Shown one piece after another: positions 54,622 through 63,075 of a DNA stretch of 64,000 nt (positions are counted from its first letter, which is position 1; every line of letters starts with the position of its first letter). This DNA comes from Natrinema gari JCM 14663 (GTDB taxonomy: Archaea > Halobacteriota > Halobacteria > Halobacteriales > Natrialbaceae). The notes beneath the pieces are model-generated. The model did no database searches, was not told the DNA's origin, and worked only from the letters and a program-made list of their open reading frames with translations. The DNA lies in contig NZ_AOIJ01000043.1 in NCBI RefSeq assembly GCF_000337175.1, positions 302 to 64,301 on the forward strand. The letters run 5' to 3'. The translations under genes were made by a program, and so were the position numbers.

Positions 54622-56231
54622 GCGGTCGGGAACGCGTTGCGAAGGCAGTCGAGCGAACGGGCGACGGCGGGAGCGGTGCCGCCGGCGTCGGGCTCACGCT
54701 GCTCGCCGCGGCCATCGCAGCCGTTCTCGTGCTCCCGCTGCTCTGGCTGGTTGTCGATGCCGCCGGACTCGGTCCGCGAGCGTTCGAGCTCGCCGTCGAC
54801 CCCCAGACGATCGACGTACTGGTCCGGAGCGTCGCCCTCGTCGCCATCGTAACGGGGGCGAGTATCGTCATCGGCGTGCCGCTCGCGGTGTTGACGGTGC
54901 AGGGCGAGATCCCGTTTCCCCGGTTCTGGACCGTCCTCATCGCGCTCCCGCTTGCCGTCCCGAGCTATCTCGGCGCGTTCGCGTTCGTCTCGGCGTTCGG
55001 TCCGCAGGGCGAACTCGTCGACTTCCTCGAGCCGCTGGGAGTCGATGCGCTCCCCTCAGTCTACGGATTCGCCGGTGCCGCGTTCGTGCTGACGCTGTAC
55101 ACCTACCCGTACGTGTTCCTGACGACGCGTGCCTCCCTGCTTTCGATGGATGGCTCGCTCGTGGAAGCCGCTCGCACGCTCAATTCGGGCCGCTGGGAGG
55201 CGTTTCGACGGATTACCTTCCCACAGATCCTGCCGGGAGTCGCGGCCGGGGCCCTGCTCGTCGCGCTGTACGCCCTCGCTGACTTCGGCACGCCGAATAT
55301 CATGCGCGTCGAGGTGTTCACGCAGTTCATCTACGCCAGATACAACGCCTTCGCCCGCGACTACGCCGCGTTGCTGTCGCTACAGCTGTTGACGGTGACC
55401 GCGATCATCCTCGCGATCGAGTCCCGGATCGGAGTCGACGAATCGGGCGCGTACGAGAGCGGCGGCGATCGCGGCACCGCCGACCTCGAGCTCGGCGCGT
55501 GGCGATATCCGGCGCTGCTGGTGCCGGTCGTGATCGCCCTGCTCGCGATCGGGCTCCCGATCGCGATCTTCTGGATGTGGCTGAACACGGGCGGCCCCGG
55601 CTATCAGGTCGGCCGCCTGAGCTTCGACTGGGAGTACGGATTCAACTCGGCGTACGTCGCGTTGCTGGCTGCCGCGGTCTCGGTCCTCGTGGCGCTGCCG
55701 ATCGCGATCGGATCGGCGACCTCCGACTCGCGGATAGCCACGTTGGCCGATCGAGCCCCCTACGTCGGCTACGCGACGCCGGGAATCGTGCTGGCGATCG
55801 CGTTGCTCAGTTTCAGTCTCGACGTGCTACCGGAGATCTACAAGACGGTCCCGTTGCTGATCTTCGCCTACGTCGTCCGCTTCATGCCCCAGGCGATCGG
55901 GTCGATCCGGACGTCGACGCTGCAGGTCGACCGGAAGTTGGTCGAGGCTGCCCGGACCCTCGGTCGGTCGCGCTTGAACGCCTTCCGGTCGGTGACCCTC
56001 CCACTGATCCTCCCAGGCGTGGCCGCCGGGGCCGCACTGGTCTTTCTGACCACGATGAAAGAGTTACCGGCGACGCTGATGTTACGTCCGCTTGGATTCG
56101 AGACGCTGGTGACGTACATCTGGCGGGTCGAAGAGGCGGGTCTCTACGGCCAGGCGGCGGTCCCGGCGCTCGTGTTGGTCGCCATCTCGGGGCTGTCGAT
56201 GGCCGTCATGCTCGCACAGGACGGACGATGA
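54618..56231 (+). CDS. Fbp-type iron ABC permease (two fused permease halves)
   Basis: This 537-residue permease has about 12 helices and two EAA-type coupling loops, EAARTLNSGRWEAFRRI and EAARTLGRSRLNAFRSV, as in FbpB/ThiP permeases. It pairs with the preceding binding protein for ferric iron import. The ATPase gene usually found beside it is missing; a glycosyltransferase gene follows instead, overlapping by 4 bp. Confidence 0.93.
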   Translation: MSGRERVAKAVERTGDGGSGAAGVGLTLLAAAIAAVLVLPLLWLVVDAAGLGPRAFELAVDPQTIDVLVRSVALVAIVTGASIVIGVPLAVLTVQGEIPFPRFWTVLIALPLAVPSYLGAFAFVSAFGPQGELVDFLEPLGVDALPSVYGFAGAAFVLTLYTYPYVFLTTRASLLSMDGSLVEAARTLNSGRWEAFRRITFPQILPGVAAGALLVALYALADFGTPNIMRVEVFTQFIYARYNAFARDYAALLSLQLLTVTAIILAIESRIGVDESGAYESGGDRGTADLELGAWRYPALLVPVVIALLAIGLPIAIFWMWLNTGGPGYQVGRLSFDWEYGFNSAYVALLAAAVSVLVALPIAIGSATSDSRIATLADRAPYVGYATPGIVLAIALLSFSLDVLPEIYKTVPLLIFAYVVRFMPQAIGSIRTSTLQVDRKLVEAARTLGRSRLNAFRSVTLPLILPGVAAGAALVFLTTMKELPATLMLRPLGFETLVTYIWRVEEAGLYGQAAVPALVLVAISGLSMAVMLAQDGR

Positions 56232-58288
56232 CGAACGTGCCACCGGCGATCCGACGGGCGGCAGCCGCAGTGCGAAAGCGCCGGTGGCGGACCGCCGTTG
56301 CCCTCGTCGCGATCACCGGCGCCGTCGCCGTCTGGCTGGTCGCGACGCGGACCTTTCCGTACCACTCGCTCAACCACGACGAAGGGGTCTACCTCCAGCA
56401 GGCGTCGATGTTGCTCGAGGGCCGACTGTTCGTACGGCCGCCCGTTGCGGACGCGTTCCGTCCCTGGTTCTTCATCGAGGACGGCGACCGGCTCTACCCG
56501 AAGTACTCGCCGGTTCCTGCGGCGATCTTCGCGATCGGCAAGCTCGCGGGTGGCGCCCGGCTCGTGCTCCCGGGACTCGCCGCCGCCATCCTCACGCTCG
56601 TGGCGCTGGTCGTTCGCGAAGTCTTCGATCGACGGACCGGCCTCGTCGCCGCCGTCGCAGTGTTGTGTTCGCCGCTGTTCTTGATCGAGACGGCGGTGTT
56701 CCTGCCGTACGCGCCGACGGCGATGCTCAACCTGACGTTCGCATACGCCTATCTCAGGGCCGACCGAACGGACGACCTGCGAGTTGCCGCCGCCGCCGGG
56801 GCCGCGATCGGCGCGGCCTTCTTCGCGCGACCGTACACTGCCATCCTGTTCGCCGTCCCCTTCATCGGCCACGCGTGCTGGAGCCTCTCCCGTGATTTCC
56901 GGGGCGCGCTCCCCAGGCAGGCCACGACGGCGGGGCTCGGACTGGCCGGCGTCGGACTGGCGCTTGGCTACAACGCCGTCGTGACCGGGTCGCCGCTGTT
57001 GTTCCCCTACGAGGCGTTCGCCCCGCTCGACGGGTTGGGATTCGGTCGACGGCGGATCCTCGAGCACGAGATCGAGTACACCGTCGGACTTGCGCTCCGG
57101 TCGAACGCGCTGGTACTGCGGTCGTTTGTCACCGAGTGGCTCGTCGGCGGACTGCTGGGCGTGGCGCTGGCTGCGGCCGGAATCGGCGTCGCAGTCCGCC
57201 GCGGCCTCTCAGCACGCGCGGCGATCCTCGCCGGCCAGGTGCTCACGATCACCGTCGGCAACGTCTACTTCTGGGGGAACTTCAACATTCTCGGCGACAT
57301 CGACCGCGCCGGAACCGGGCTGATCGCCACTCACGGTCCCTACTATCACTTCGATCTCCTGCTCCCGGTCGCGGCCTTTGCCGCCGTCGGCGCGCTGGCG
57401 CTGTTCGACGCCGTCCGCCGACGGGCTGACCGGTCCCTCTCACCGCAGGGCGCGCGGACGGCCGTCGTCGTAGTGGTGCTCGTGAGCGCGCTCGCGGTCG
57501 GCGGGGTGACCGCGACGACCCTCGACGGGAAACTCGAGCGAAACGAGGCCGTCACCGAGACCTACGAACGGGTCTACGACCCGCTCGAGGACGGGACGAT
57601 CGAGGAGCCGGCGGTCGTGTACCTGCCGACGCCGTACGGCGACTGGCTCGCCCACCCGTTGCAGGCGCTTCGGAATGACCCTGGGTTCGACGGGGACCGC
57701 ATCTACGCCCTCGACGAGCGACCGTTCGACGTGGCCGACGCGTATCCCGACCGCTCGCTGTACCGACTCGCGTACCGGGGCACCTGGGCACCGCATGCCG
57801 GGTCGCCACAGGGGGCCCGTCTCCAGCGGGTCGATCGGGTCGCCGGCGAGACGGTCGCGCTGAACGTGAGCGTTGGCGTCCCGGACGCAGCCAGCAGCGT
57901 CACCGCGACCGTCACCACCGACGAGGCCAGCGAGACCTACGTCGCCGACACCGTTTCGACCGCGTCCGAGGCGCAACTGCTCGTCACTGCCGACGCGGTG
58001 CGATTGCGCGGGACGGGCTGGGACACCAACAGCACGGTTCCCGTCGGGGAGCGAGACGACATCGAACTGACCGTCTTCGTCGACCGCGGCCCCGGGAGCA
58101 GTTACAGCTATCGGCTCGAGGTGCCGGTACAGGCGGAAAACGAGACGGTGCGAGCGCTGACGCCCAGCGTGGAACGGTGTAGCGCGATTCGAGAGTGCGG
58201 TGGCGAAGCGGCGTATCTGCCAGAGCGCGCGCCGGACGGCACGTTCGTTCGGACCGAGCTCACTGCGCTGGATCGCAAACGGGATTGA
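56228..58288 (+). CDS. GT-C type membrane glycosyltransferase with C-terminal domain
   Basis: This 686-residue protein has about 10 N-terminal transmembrane helices. The first extracytoplasmic loop carries SLNHDEGVYLQQAS, the acidic DE motif of PMT/ArnT-type GT-C enzymes that use lipid-linked sugars. After about residue 430 comes an extracellular beta-rich domain of some 240 residues. It is translationally coupled (ATGA) to the iron permease gene, so it is part of the iron-controlled operon. The frame is open much further upstream, but that part is the permease gene read out of frame. Acceptor and donor are unknown. Confidence 0.82.
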   Translation: MTNVPPAIRRAAAAVRKRRWRTAVALVAITGAVAVWLVATRTFPYHSLNHDEGVYLQQASMLLEGRLFVRPPVADAFRPWFFIEDGDRLYPKYSPVPAAIFAIGKLAGGARLVLPGLAAAILTLVALVVREVFDRRTGLVAAVAVLCSPLFLIETAVFLPYAPTAMLNLTFAYAYLRADRTDDLRVAAAAGAAIGAAFFARPYTAILFAVPFIGHACWSLSRDFRGALPRQATTAGLGLAGVGLALGYNAVVTGSPLLFPYEAFAPLDGLGFGRRRILEHEIEYTVGLALRSNALVLRSFVTEWLVGGLLGVALAAAGIGVAVRRGLSARAAILAGQVLTITVGNVYFWGNFNILGDIDRAGTGLIATHGPYYHFDLLLPVAAFAAVGALALFDAVRRRADRSLSPQGARTAVVVVVLVSALAVGGVTATTLDGKLERNEAVTETYERVYDPLEDGTIEEPAVVYLPTPYGDWLAHPLQALRNDPGFDGDRIYALDERPFDVADAYPDRSLYRLAYRGTWAPHAGSPQGARLQRVDRVAGETVALNVSVGVPDAASSVTATVTTDEASETYVADTVSTASEAQLLVTADAVRLRGTGWDTNSTVPVGERDDIELTVFVDRGPGSSYSYRLEVPVQAENETVRALTPSVERCSAIRECGGEAAYLPERAPDGTFVRTELTALDRKRD

Positions 58289-58366
58289 GACGCGTGTCGA
58301 ACGAGGATCGAGTGCCCAGTCGAACCGTAGCGAGACGCCTCGCTCGGGGGGAGGACCCGGCCGTGA

Positions 58367-59122
58367 CTACTGCGCCGGGCGATGTGGGAGTTCGCGGAGT
58401 CGCTCCTCGAGCGAGACCTTGACGATCGAGCGGGCGATCTCGAGCCCGCCCTGCAGCGGATCGAGTTTCGTCTGCCCGGCGCGCTCGCGGTACTCGATGG
58501 GGTGTTCGCGAACGTCGTAGCCCCGCATCAGCGGGCGGATCAGGAGTTCGGCGGAGAGGCCGGTGTTCTCGGTCCACTCGATGTCCTCGACGACGTTGCG
58601 CCGGTAGGCCCGCATGCCGGTCGTCGTGTCGTGGACACGGGTGCCCAACAGGAGGCTCGCGGCCGCGGCGAAGGCGTGATTGCCGAAGCGGTTGAGCGCC
58701 GGCATCGCGTCGGCCCCATGATAGAGGCGGTCACCACTGACGACATCGGAGCCGTCATTGATCAACGCGAGAAACTCCGGAAGCTGCTCCATGGGATAGG
58801 TGTCGTCGCAGTCGGTCGTGACGACGATCGGCCGGTCGGGCTCGAGGACGGCCGCGCGGACGGCGACGCCGTACCCCTGTGGCTCCTGTTCGATGACCGT
58901 CGCGCCGTGGTCGCGGGCAATTTCGGGGGTTCGATCCGACGACCCGTCGACACAGACGACCTCGGCCTTCCCGTCGGTGACGTCGTCGATGTCGGTCAGT
59001 ACCTTGCCGATCGCTTCCTCCTCGTTGTACGTTCCCATGACGACGGTGACATCGTCGAAAGTGAACTGTTCGCCCGTCTCGTGGCTCCGTTCCGCCGGTT
59101 CGGTCGGCGCTCCGTTACTCAT
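58367..59122 (-). CDS. Dolichyl-phosphate-type GT2 glycosyltransferase
   Basis: This 251-residue GT2 enzyme has VTVVMGTYNEEEAIG near residue 25, a DxD motif in VVTTDCDDTYPM, and RVHDTTTGMRAYRR typical of dolichol-phosphate mannose/glucose synthases. No C-terminal membrane segments are present. It converges with the GT-C operon and has its own iron box 33-48 bp upstream. It likely makes the lipid-linked sugar used by GT-C enzymes; this is inference. Confidence 0.87.
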   Translation of the reverse strand: MSNGAPTEPAERSHETGEQFTFDDVTVVMGTYNEEEAIGKVLTDIDDVTDGKAEVVCVDGSSDRTPEIARDHGATVIEQEPQGYGVAVRAAVLEPDRPIVVTTDCDDTYPMEQLPEFLALINDGSDVVSGDRLYHGADAMPALNRFGNHAFAAAASLLLGTRVHDTTTGMRAYRRNVVEDIEWTENTGLSAELLIRPLMRGYDVREHPIEYRERAGQTKLDPLQGGLEIARSIVKVSLEERLRELPHRPAQ

Positions 59123-59154
59123 TGGCGGTACTCGCTGCCCGCCGTATTTATGTG

Positions 59155-59170
59155 TTTAGGTTTGCCTAAA
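59155..59170. promoter_or_regulatory. Iron box of GT2 glycosyltransferase gene
   Basis: TTTAGGT-TT-GCCTAAA is a 7-2-7 palindrome. On the minus strand it sits just upstream of TATA-like CATAAATAC (about 59143-59152), 33 bp before the ATG. Confidence 0.87.
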
Positions 59171-59293
59171 ACGACCCCAGACACGACGTTCACACCAGTG
59201 GGCCCGAAAACGACGACGGACGACACCAGCCCTGTCGCGCGTCGTCGTTTCAGTACGGCTTCCGTGTCTCAAAGGAGACTGCAGTGCAGACGC

Positions 59294-60943
59294 TTATCGA
59301 ATGGACGACATCGTCTCGAGGACGTGGTCCGCGGCCTTCAGTGCCAGCGCTGCGATCGTCAGCGTCGGGTTCATCGCCCCGGCGGTCGGGAAGACGCTGC
59401 TCGAGGCGATCCAGCAGTTCTCGAGGTCGTGCGTTCGCAGGTCGGGGCCGACGACGCTCTCGGTCGGTGCCGACCCCATCCGGGTCGTCCCCATGTGGTG
59501 GTAGGCCGGCCCCGTCCCCTCGGGGCCGACCTGCCAGGTGATCTCCGCGCCGAGTTCGTCGAGGATCCGTTCTTGGACCTCGTTGACGCGCTCGATCGTC
59601 TCGAGCGCCCGATCGCCGACCGTCCAGTGGACGTTGGGGACGGGATTGCCGTGATCGTCGGTCGTTGAGTGGTCGAGCCCGACGTAGCTGTCCTCGCGAG
59701 GGAGCTGTTCGACGAGCCCGCCCATCCCGATGTGGCTGCCGTAGTCCGAGCGGAGCCGCTCGAGCAGGTCGTCGCCCCAGTCGTCGCCGGTCAGCGCTAG
59801 CTCCACAGGCGAGGGGCCGTCGTAGTTGAAGAACTCGAGTTTGAACGGGGCCTGCTCGGCGTCGGCCTCGTCGTAGAACTGGTGGGACTCGCTGGTCAGG
59901 AAGCCGACGTGGTTCTGGCGCGTGGGTTCGTCGAGGACGCCGCCGGTGCCCGCAAAGAGGTGGTCCATGAAGTACCGCCCGACGAGGCCGCTCGAGTTGG
60001 CCAGCCCGTCGGGGTAGTGGCTCGACGCGGAGAGCAAGAGCAGCCGGGGCGTCTCGACGCCGCCGCAGGCGATGACGAAGGCATCGGCCGACTGGCGGTG
60101 GGACTCGCCGTCCGGCGTCGCGTAGACGGCCGCCTCGATCGCGTCGGGACCGTGCTCGAGCCGCTGGACCGGTGCGTGGTCAATCACCGTCGCACCCTTC
60201 CGCTCGGCGCGCTCGACGTGGACCGTCGCGTCGTACTTCGCGCCGGACGGACAGACCGGCTGGCAGGTGCCGTAGCCGACGCAGGCGCTGCGACCGTCGT
60301 ATCCCTCCGAGTTGCGTGCGTTGGGCACCGAGTGCATCGCGATCTCGAGTTCGTCGCAGGCCGCGGCGAACAGCGAGTCGCTGTAGGAGGGGGGAAACGC
60401 CGGCATCGGATGTGGCTCCTCGCGGGGCGGTGCGAAGGGGTTGTCGGCCGCGCCGGCGACGCCCAGTTCCCGCTCGGCCGCGGCGTAGTAGGGCTGCAGG
60501 TCGGCGTAGTCGATCGGCCAGTCGGCTCCGACGCCGCGGACGCTGGCGGAATCGAAGTCGTCCTCGTGGAGCCGCATCACCATCCCCTGCCAGTGCAGCG
60601 TCGAGCCGCCGACGCCGCGGGCGCGGGCGTGGTTCAGCGGATAGAACCGCTCTCCTGTGGATTTGTAGGCGTCCCGCTCAGGGTCACCGTCCCAGACATC
60701 CGGACGGTCGTAGGCGGGACGGATCGCGCGCTCCTGGCGGGCGAGGCGCTCGTCGGGATCGAACCGCGGCCCCGCCTCGAGGATCACGACCTCCCGACCG
60801 GCCTCGGCGAGACGGTCCGCAACGATGCCGCCCGCCGGACCCGCACCGATGACGCAGACGTCGGCGTTCGCGACGGGGGTCCGGTCGGCATCACCGTCGG
60901 CCCCCGACGCCGCCGAGCCGGCGGGTGCTCGGTCCCAACTCAC
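59294..60943 (-). CDS. GMC-family oxidoreductase
   Basis: This 549-residue FAD enzyme has the dinucleotide motif VIGAGPAGGIVADRLAEAG (about residue 32), the Cys-rich segment CVGYGTCQPVCPSG seen in gluconate/sorbitol-dehydrogenase-type GMC proteins, and a C-terminal HHMGTTRMG with the active-site His. It oxidises sugars or sugar acids. Its start overlaps the end of the small subunit gene (ATGA), making a membrane-linked dehydrogenase without an adjacent cytochrome subunit. Confidence 0.9.
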   Translation of the reverse strand: MSWDRAPAGSAASGADGDADRTPVANADVCVIGAGPAGGIVADRLAEAGREVVILEAGPRFDPDERLARQERAIRPAYDRPDVWDGDPERDAYKSTGERFYPLNHARARGVGGSTLHWQGMVMRLHEDDFDSASVRGVGADWPIDYADLQPYYAAAERELGVAGAADNPFAPPREEPHPMPAFPPSYSDSLFAAACDELEIAMHSVPNARNSEGYDGRSACVGYGTCQPVCPSGAKYDATVHVERAERKGATVIDHAPVQRLEHGPDAIEAAVYATPDGESHRQSADAFVIACGGVETPRLLLLSASSHYPDGLANSSGLVGRYFMDHLFAGTGGVLDEPTRQNHVGFLTSESHQFYDEADAEQAPFKLEFFNYDGPSPVELALTGDDWGDDLLERLRSDYGSHIGMGGLVEQLPREDSYVGLDHSTTDDHGNPVPNVHWTVGDRALETIERVNEVQERILDELGAEITWQVGPEGTGPAYHHMGTTRMGSAPTESVVGPDLRTHDLENCWIASSSVFPTAGAMNPTLTIAALALKAADHVLETMSSIR

Positions 60944-61458
60944 GCGTTCGGCCCCCGCTGGTAGGTCCCGATCCCGCCCGCGTGGCCCTGTGGGTTCTCG
61001 AGGCCGACCAGTTCGCCGCCGGTCGGCGAGGCGTACAGCGCCAACAGGAGATCGTTGACGACGTAGTACCGGACCCGTTCGCTCGCCGTCCCCGACGGGT
61101 CCTCGTCGGCGTCGTCGGCCCCCACGTTCCGCAGGACCTGCTCGCGGTCGGCGACCGACAGCGCCGCGAACTCGGCGTCGTACCAGACCCGCGCGTTCCC
61201 ATCCAGTTCCGCAACCGCCTCGTCGAGCCCCGCGACGTGGGCCCGGTCCGCGAGCCGTCCCTCGAGGAAGGCCGCGACGAACGGTTCGATCCCGGACACC
61301 GCGCTCGGATAAACGACCTCAGCGGCCGCGATCAGCGTCTCGCGGAGGTGCTCGACGGCGACCGGCTCCGAGCCAGGCGGGGCGACACAGCCCGCCAGCG
61401 TCCCCCCGAGGCCGAGCGCAGACAGCGCGGCGACCGCGTCTCGCCTCGTCAGTTCCAT
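60940..61458 (-). CDS. Gluconate 2-dehydrogenase subunit 3 family protein
   Basis: This 172-residue protein has a Tat signal (LTRRDAVAALSALG) with lipobox LAGC. The mature part matches the small subunit of gluconate-dehydrogenase-type complexes, which aids export and assembly of the FAD subunit. It is the first gene of the pair, under an iron box whose centre lies 17 bp upstream of the ATG. It overlaps the GMC gene by 4 bp. Confidence 0.87.
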   Translation of the reverse strand: MELTRRDAVAALSALGLGGTLAGCVAPPGSEPVAVEHLRETLIAAAEVVYPSAVSGIEPFVAAFLEGRLADRAHVAGLDEAVAELDGNARVWYDAEFAALSVADREQVLRNVGADDADEDPSGTASERVRYYVVNDLLLALYASPTGGELVGLENPQGHAGGIGTYQRGPNA

Positions 61459-61466
61459 GTGGATGG

Positions 61467-61482
61467 ATTAGGCAGACCTAAA
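61467..61482. promoter_or_regulatory. Iron box of the GMC dehydrogenase operon
   Basis: ATTAGGC-AG-ACCTAAA is an imperfect 7-2-7 palindrome between a TATA-like ATATATG (on the minus strand, about 61484-61490) and the ATG at 61458. Confidence 0.78.
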
Positions 61483-61507
61483 CCATATATGCGTTGGAAC
61501 GGGACGG

Positions 61508-62209
61508 TCAGGCAGTCCCGAGCGGGTCGATCAGCGACGGCTCGTCCGTCGTCGGATCGTTGACCGCCGTCGAAACCGGATACGCTCGCATCTCGTCGGC
61601 CGGATACGGCTCGAAGACCTCCCGGCCGGCCTCGCCCGACAGCCACCGGCGCTCGGCGTCGGGCGTAAGGATGACCGCCATCCGATGGTGCAAGTCCGCC
61701 ACGAGGTCGTTCGGTTCGGTCGTGATGATGGTAAACGTCTCGAGCGGGCCGCGTTCGCTCCCGTCGTCGACGCCGCCTCCGAAGGCGTCGAGTCCCGTCT
61801 GGGTCGTCTCCGGTTCCCAGCGCTCCCAGAGACCAGCCATCGCGAACACCCGCTCGTCCTCGAATCCCACACGATAGGGACGGGTGCCGTCGTCGGTCTC
61901 GACCCACTCGTAGAACCCGTCGGCGGGAACGAGACAGCGTCTGCGCTCGTACGCCGCTTCGAAACTCGGCTTCTCGTCTACGGACTCCGCCCGCGCGTTG
62001 ATCAGTCCGCCGCTGTCGTCGTCGGCCCACGACGGGACCAACCCCCACTCGAGTCGCTGGAACGTCGCCGGCTCCGCGTCCGTGATCACCGGGAGTTCCT
62101 GTCCCGGTGCCATGTTGTACCGCGGCGTGAACGCCGTGTCCCGAAACCGGGCATCGAACCGCGTCTCGAGGGCGTCCTCGTCGGCGACGAGCGTATAGCG
62201 TCCGCACAT
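61508..62209 (-). CDS. SRAP-domain protein (HMCES/YedK family)
   Basis: This 233-residue protein crosslinks covalently to abasic sites in single-stranded DNA through its N-terminal Cys. It begins MCGRYT, so Cys2 is exposed after Met removal; the active-site Glu lies in GFYEWV, His in HHRMAVIL and the conserved Asn in NARAES. This fixes the start at 62209 although the frame is open upstream. Confidence 0.93.
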   Translation of the reverse strand: MCGRYTLVADEDALETRFDARFRDTAFTPRYNMAPGQELPVITDAEPATFQRLEWGLVPSWADDDSGGLINARAESVDEKPSFEAAYERRRCLVPADGFYEWVETDDGTRPYRVGFEDERVFAMAGLWERWEPETTQTGLDAFGGGVDDGSERGPLETFTIITTEPNDLVADLHHRMAVILTPDAERRWLSGEAGREVFEPYPADEMRAYPVSTAVNDPTTDEPSLIDPLGTA

Positions 62210-62357
62210 ACTCGACCGTCGGGCGGCCAGCACAAAGGAACGTCCGGTCGCGGTCGTCCGGACCACACAGTAGTATGACGCGCTTACCTCGAGTCGAGCG
62301 GCCGGTACGGACCTCGTTACGATATCCGCTCCCAGTAGAGTCCCCGTTGGGGTCATC
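62210..62357. other. Promoter region of the SRAP gene
   Basis: A GC-rich spacer with the SRAP promoter facing left. No gene is accepted. Confidence 0.3.
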
Positions 62358-62471
62358 ATGGACGACCGGGACGAACTGGTGGTGTGTCACTGCGCTCGGC
62401 TGGAACTCGGTGATACGGATGGCCCCCACTGCTGGATCGCGACCGACTCCCCTGTCGACCGCGAGCGGTAA
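62358..62471 (+). CDS. Possible 37-aa Cys/His-rich micro-protein
   Basis: A short frame beginning MDDRDELVVCHCARLELG and ending DSPVDRER carries Cys-His-Cys and a later His-Cys, with acidic haloarchaeal composition. Such knuckles are typical of haloarchaeal zinc-finger micro-proteins. There is no firm promoter or ribosome-binding evidence. Confidence 0.4.
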   Translation: MDDRDELVVCHCARLELGDTDGPHCWIATDSPVDRER

Positions 62472-62546
62472 CACGCTCTTCCGTACTCTTCCCCTTCCGA
62501 TTCGACCGACGAGTTCCCGCTCACGATGTATTCGCGACGAAAAACA

Positions 62547-62565
62547 CCAGGACAGGGAGTTGAAC
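62547..62565 (-). repeat. Fragment resembling the 3' end of tRNA-Ser
   Basis: CCAGGACAGGGAGTTGAAC matches tRNA-Ser positions 62699-62717 at 18 of 19 bases, 152 bp apart. A further short match, CCGTTCGGCC, follows at about 62595. The rest of the cloverleaf is missing. It looks like an attachment-site scar or a decayed tRNA copy. Confidence 0.55.
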
Positions 62566-62696
62566 AGTTGCGAGACGATCAGCCCCACTCCGTTCGGCCG
62601 CTGTGACTCGCGTGTTCAAATCCCGGATGTGTCGTTTCGTGATTTTGGATCACTCATGACGCGACGCGTCGCTCGTAGCAAGTGAAATCACGAAAA

Positions 62697-62777
62697 CGCC
62701 AGGACAGGGATTTGAACCCTGAATCCCAAAGGGAACACGCTTTCCAGGCGTGCGCCTTACCGTTCGGCCATCCTGGC
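62697..62777 (-). tRNA. tRNA-Ser (GGA)
   Basis: The complement folds with acceptor GCCAGGA/TCCTGGC, anticodon stem CACGC/GCGTG enclosing CTGGAAA (anticodon GGA), a long variable arm as expected for tRNA-Ser, and T-arm GGTTCAAATCC. It is 81 nt with no encoded CCA. Confidence 0.95.
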
Positions 62778-62804
62778 TCAGGTCATCCTAACCGCGTCTG
62801 TCGT

Positions 62805-63068
62805 TTAACCCTTACGAGATTCGTTTCCCGTCCCGCGATCGACTGCCCACGCGGCGAGTCGCGGCTCGAGTAGGTACGCTCCGGTTCCCGCACCGAAGCC
62901 GACCAGCACTGCGAGCCCCAGTGCTCGCGTGATCGTCACGAGCGGTTCGACGAGCAGGGCATAGCCCTGGACGAGTACCAGAAACGACAGGCAGCCGACG
63001 ACGCCCCACAGGGCGGCGGATTTGACCCGGGGATCGGGTCCCATCTTCCCGGCGGGATAGCCGCTCAC
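62805..63068 (-). CDS. Small membrane protein
   Basis: This 87-residue protein has two transmembrane helices (AALWGVVGCLSFLVLVQGYA and ALGLAVLVGFGAGTGAYLL) and basic ends. It resembles small haloarchaeal membrane proteins of unknown function. It is 7 bp behind ridA in the same direction, so they are likely co-transcribed. Confidence 0.7.
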   Translation of the reverse strand: MSGYPAGKMGPDPRVKSAALWGVVGCLSFLVLVQGYALLVEPLVTITRALGLAVLVGFGAGTGAYLLEPRLAAWAVDRGTGNESRKG

Positions 63069-63075
63069 GTCGCCC

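Noticed and set aside
55499-56227. Upstream extension of the GT-C gene frame
   Set aside because: This part is the iron permease gene read out of frame. Membrane-protein similarity and the ATGA overlap fix the start at 56228.
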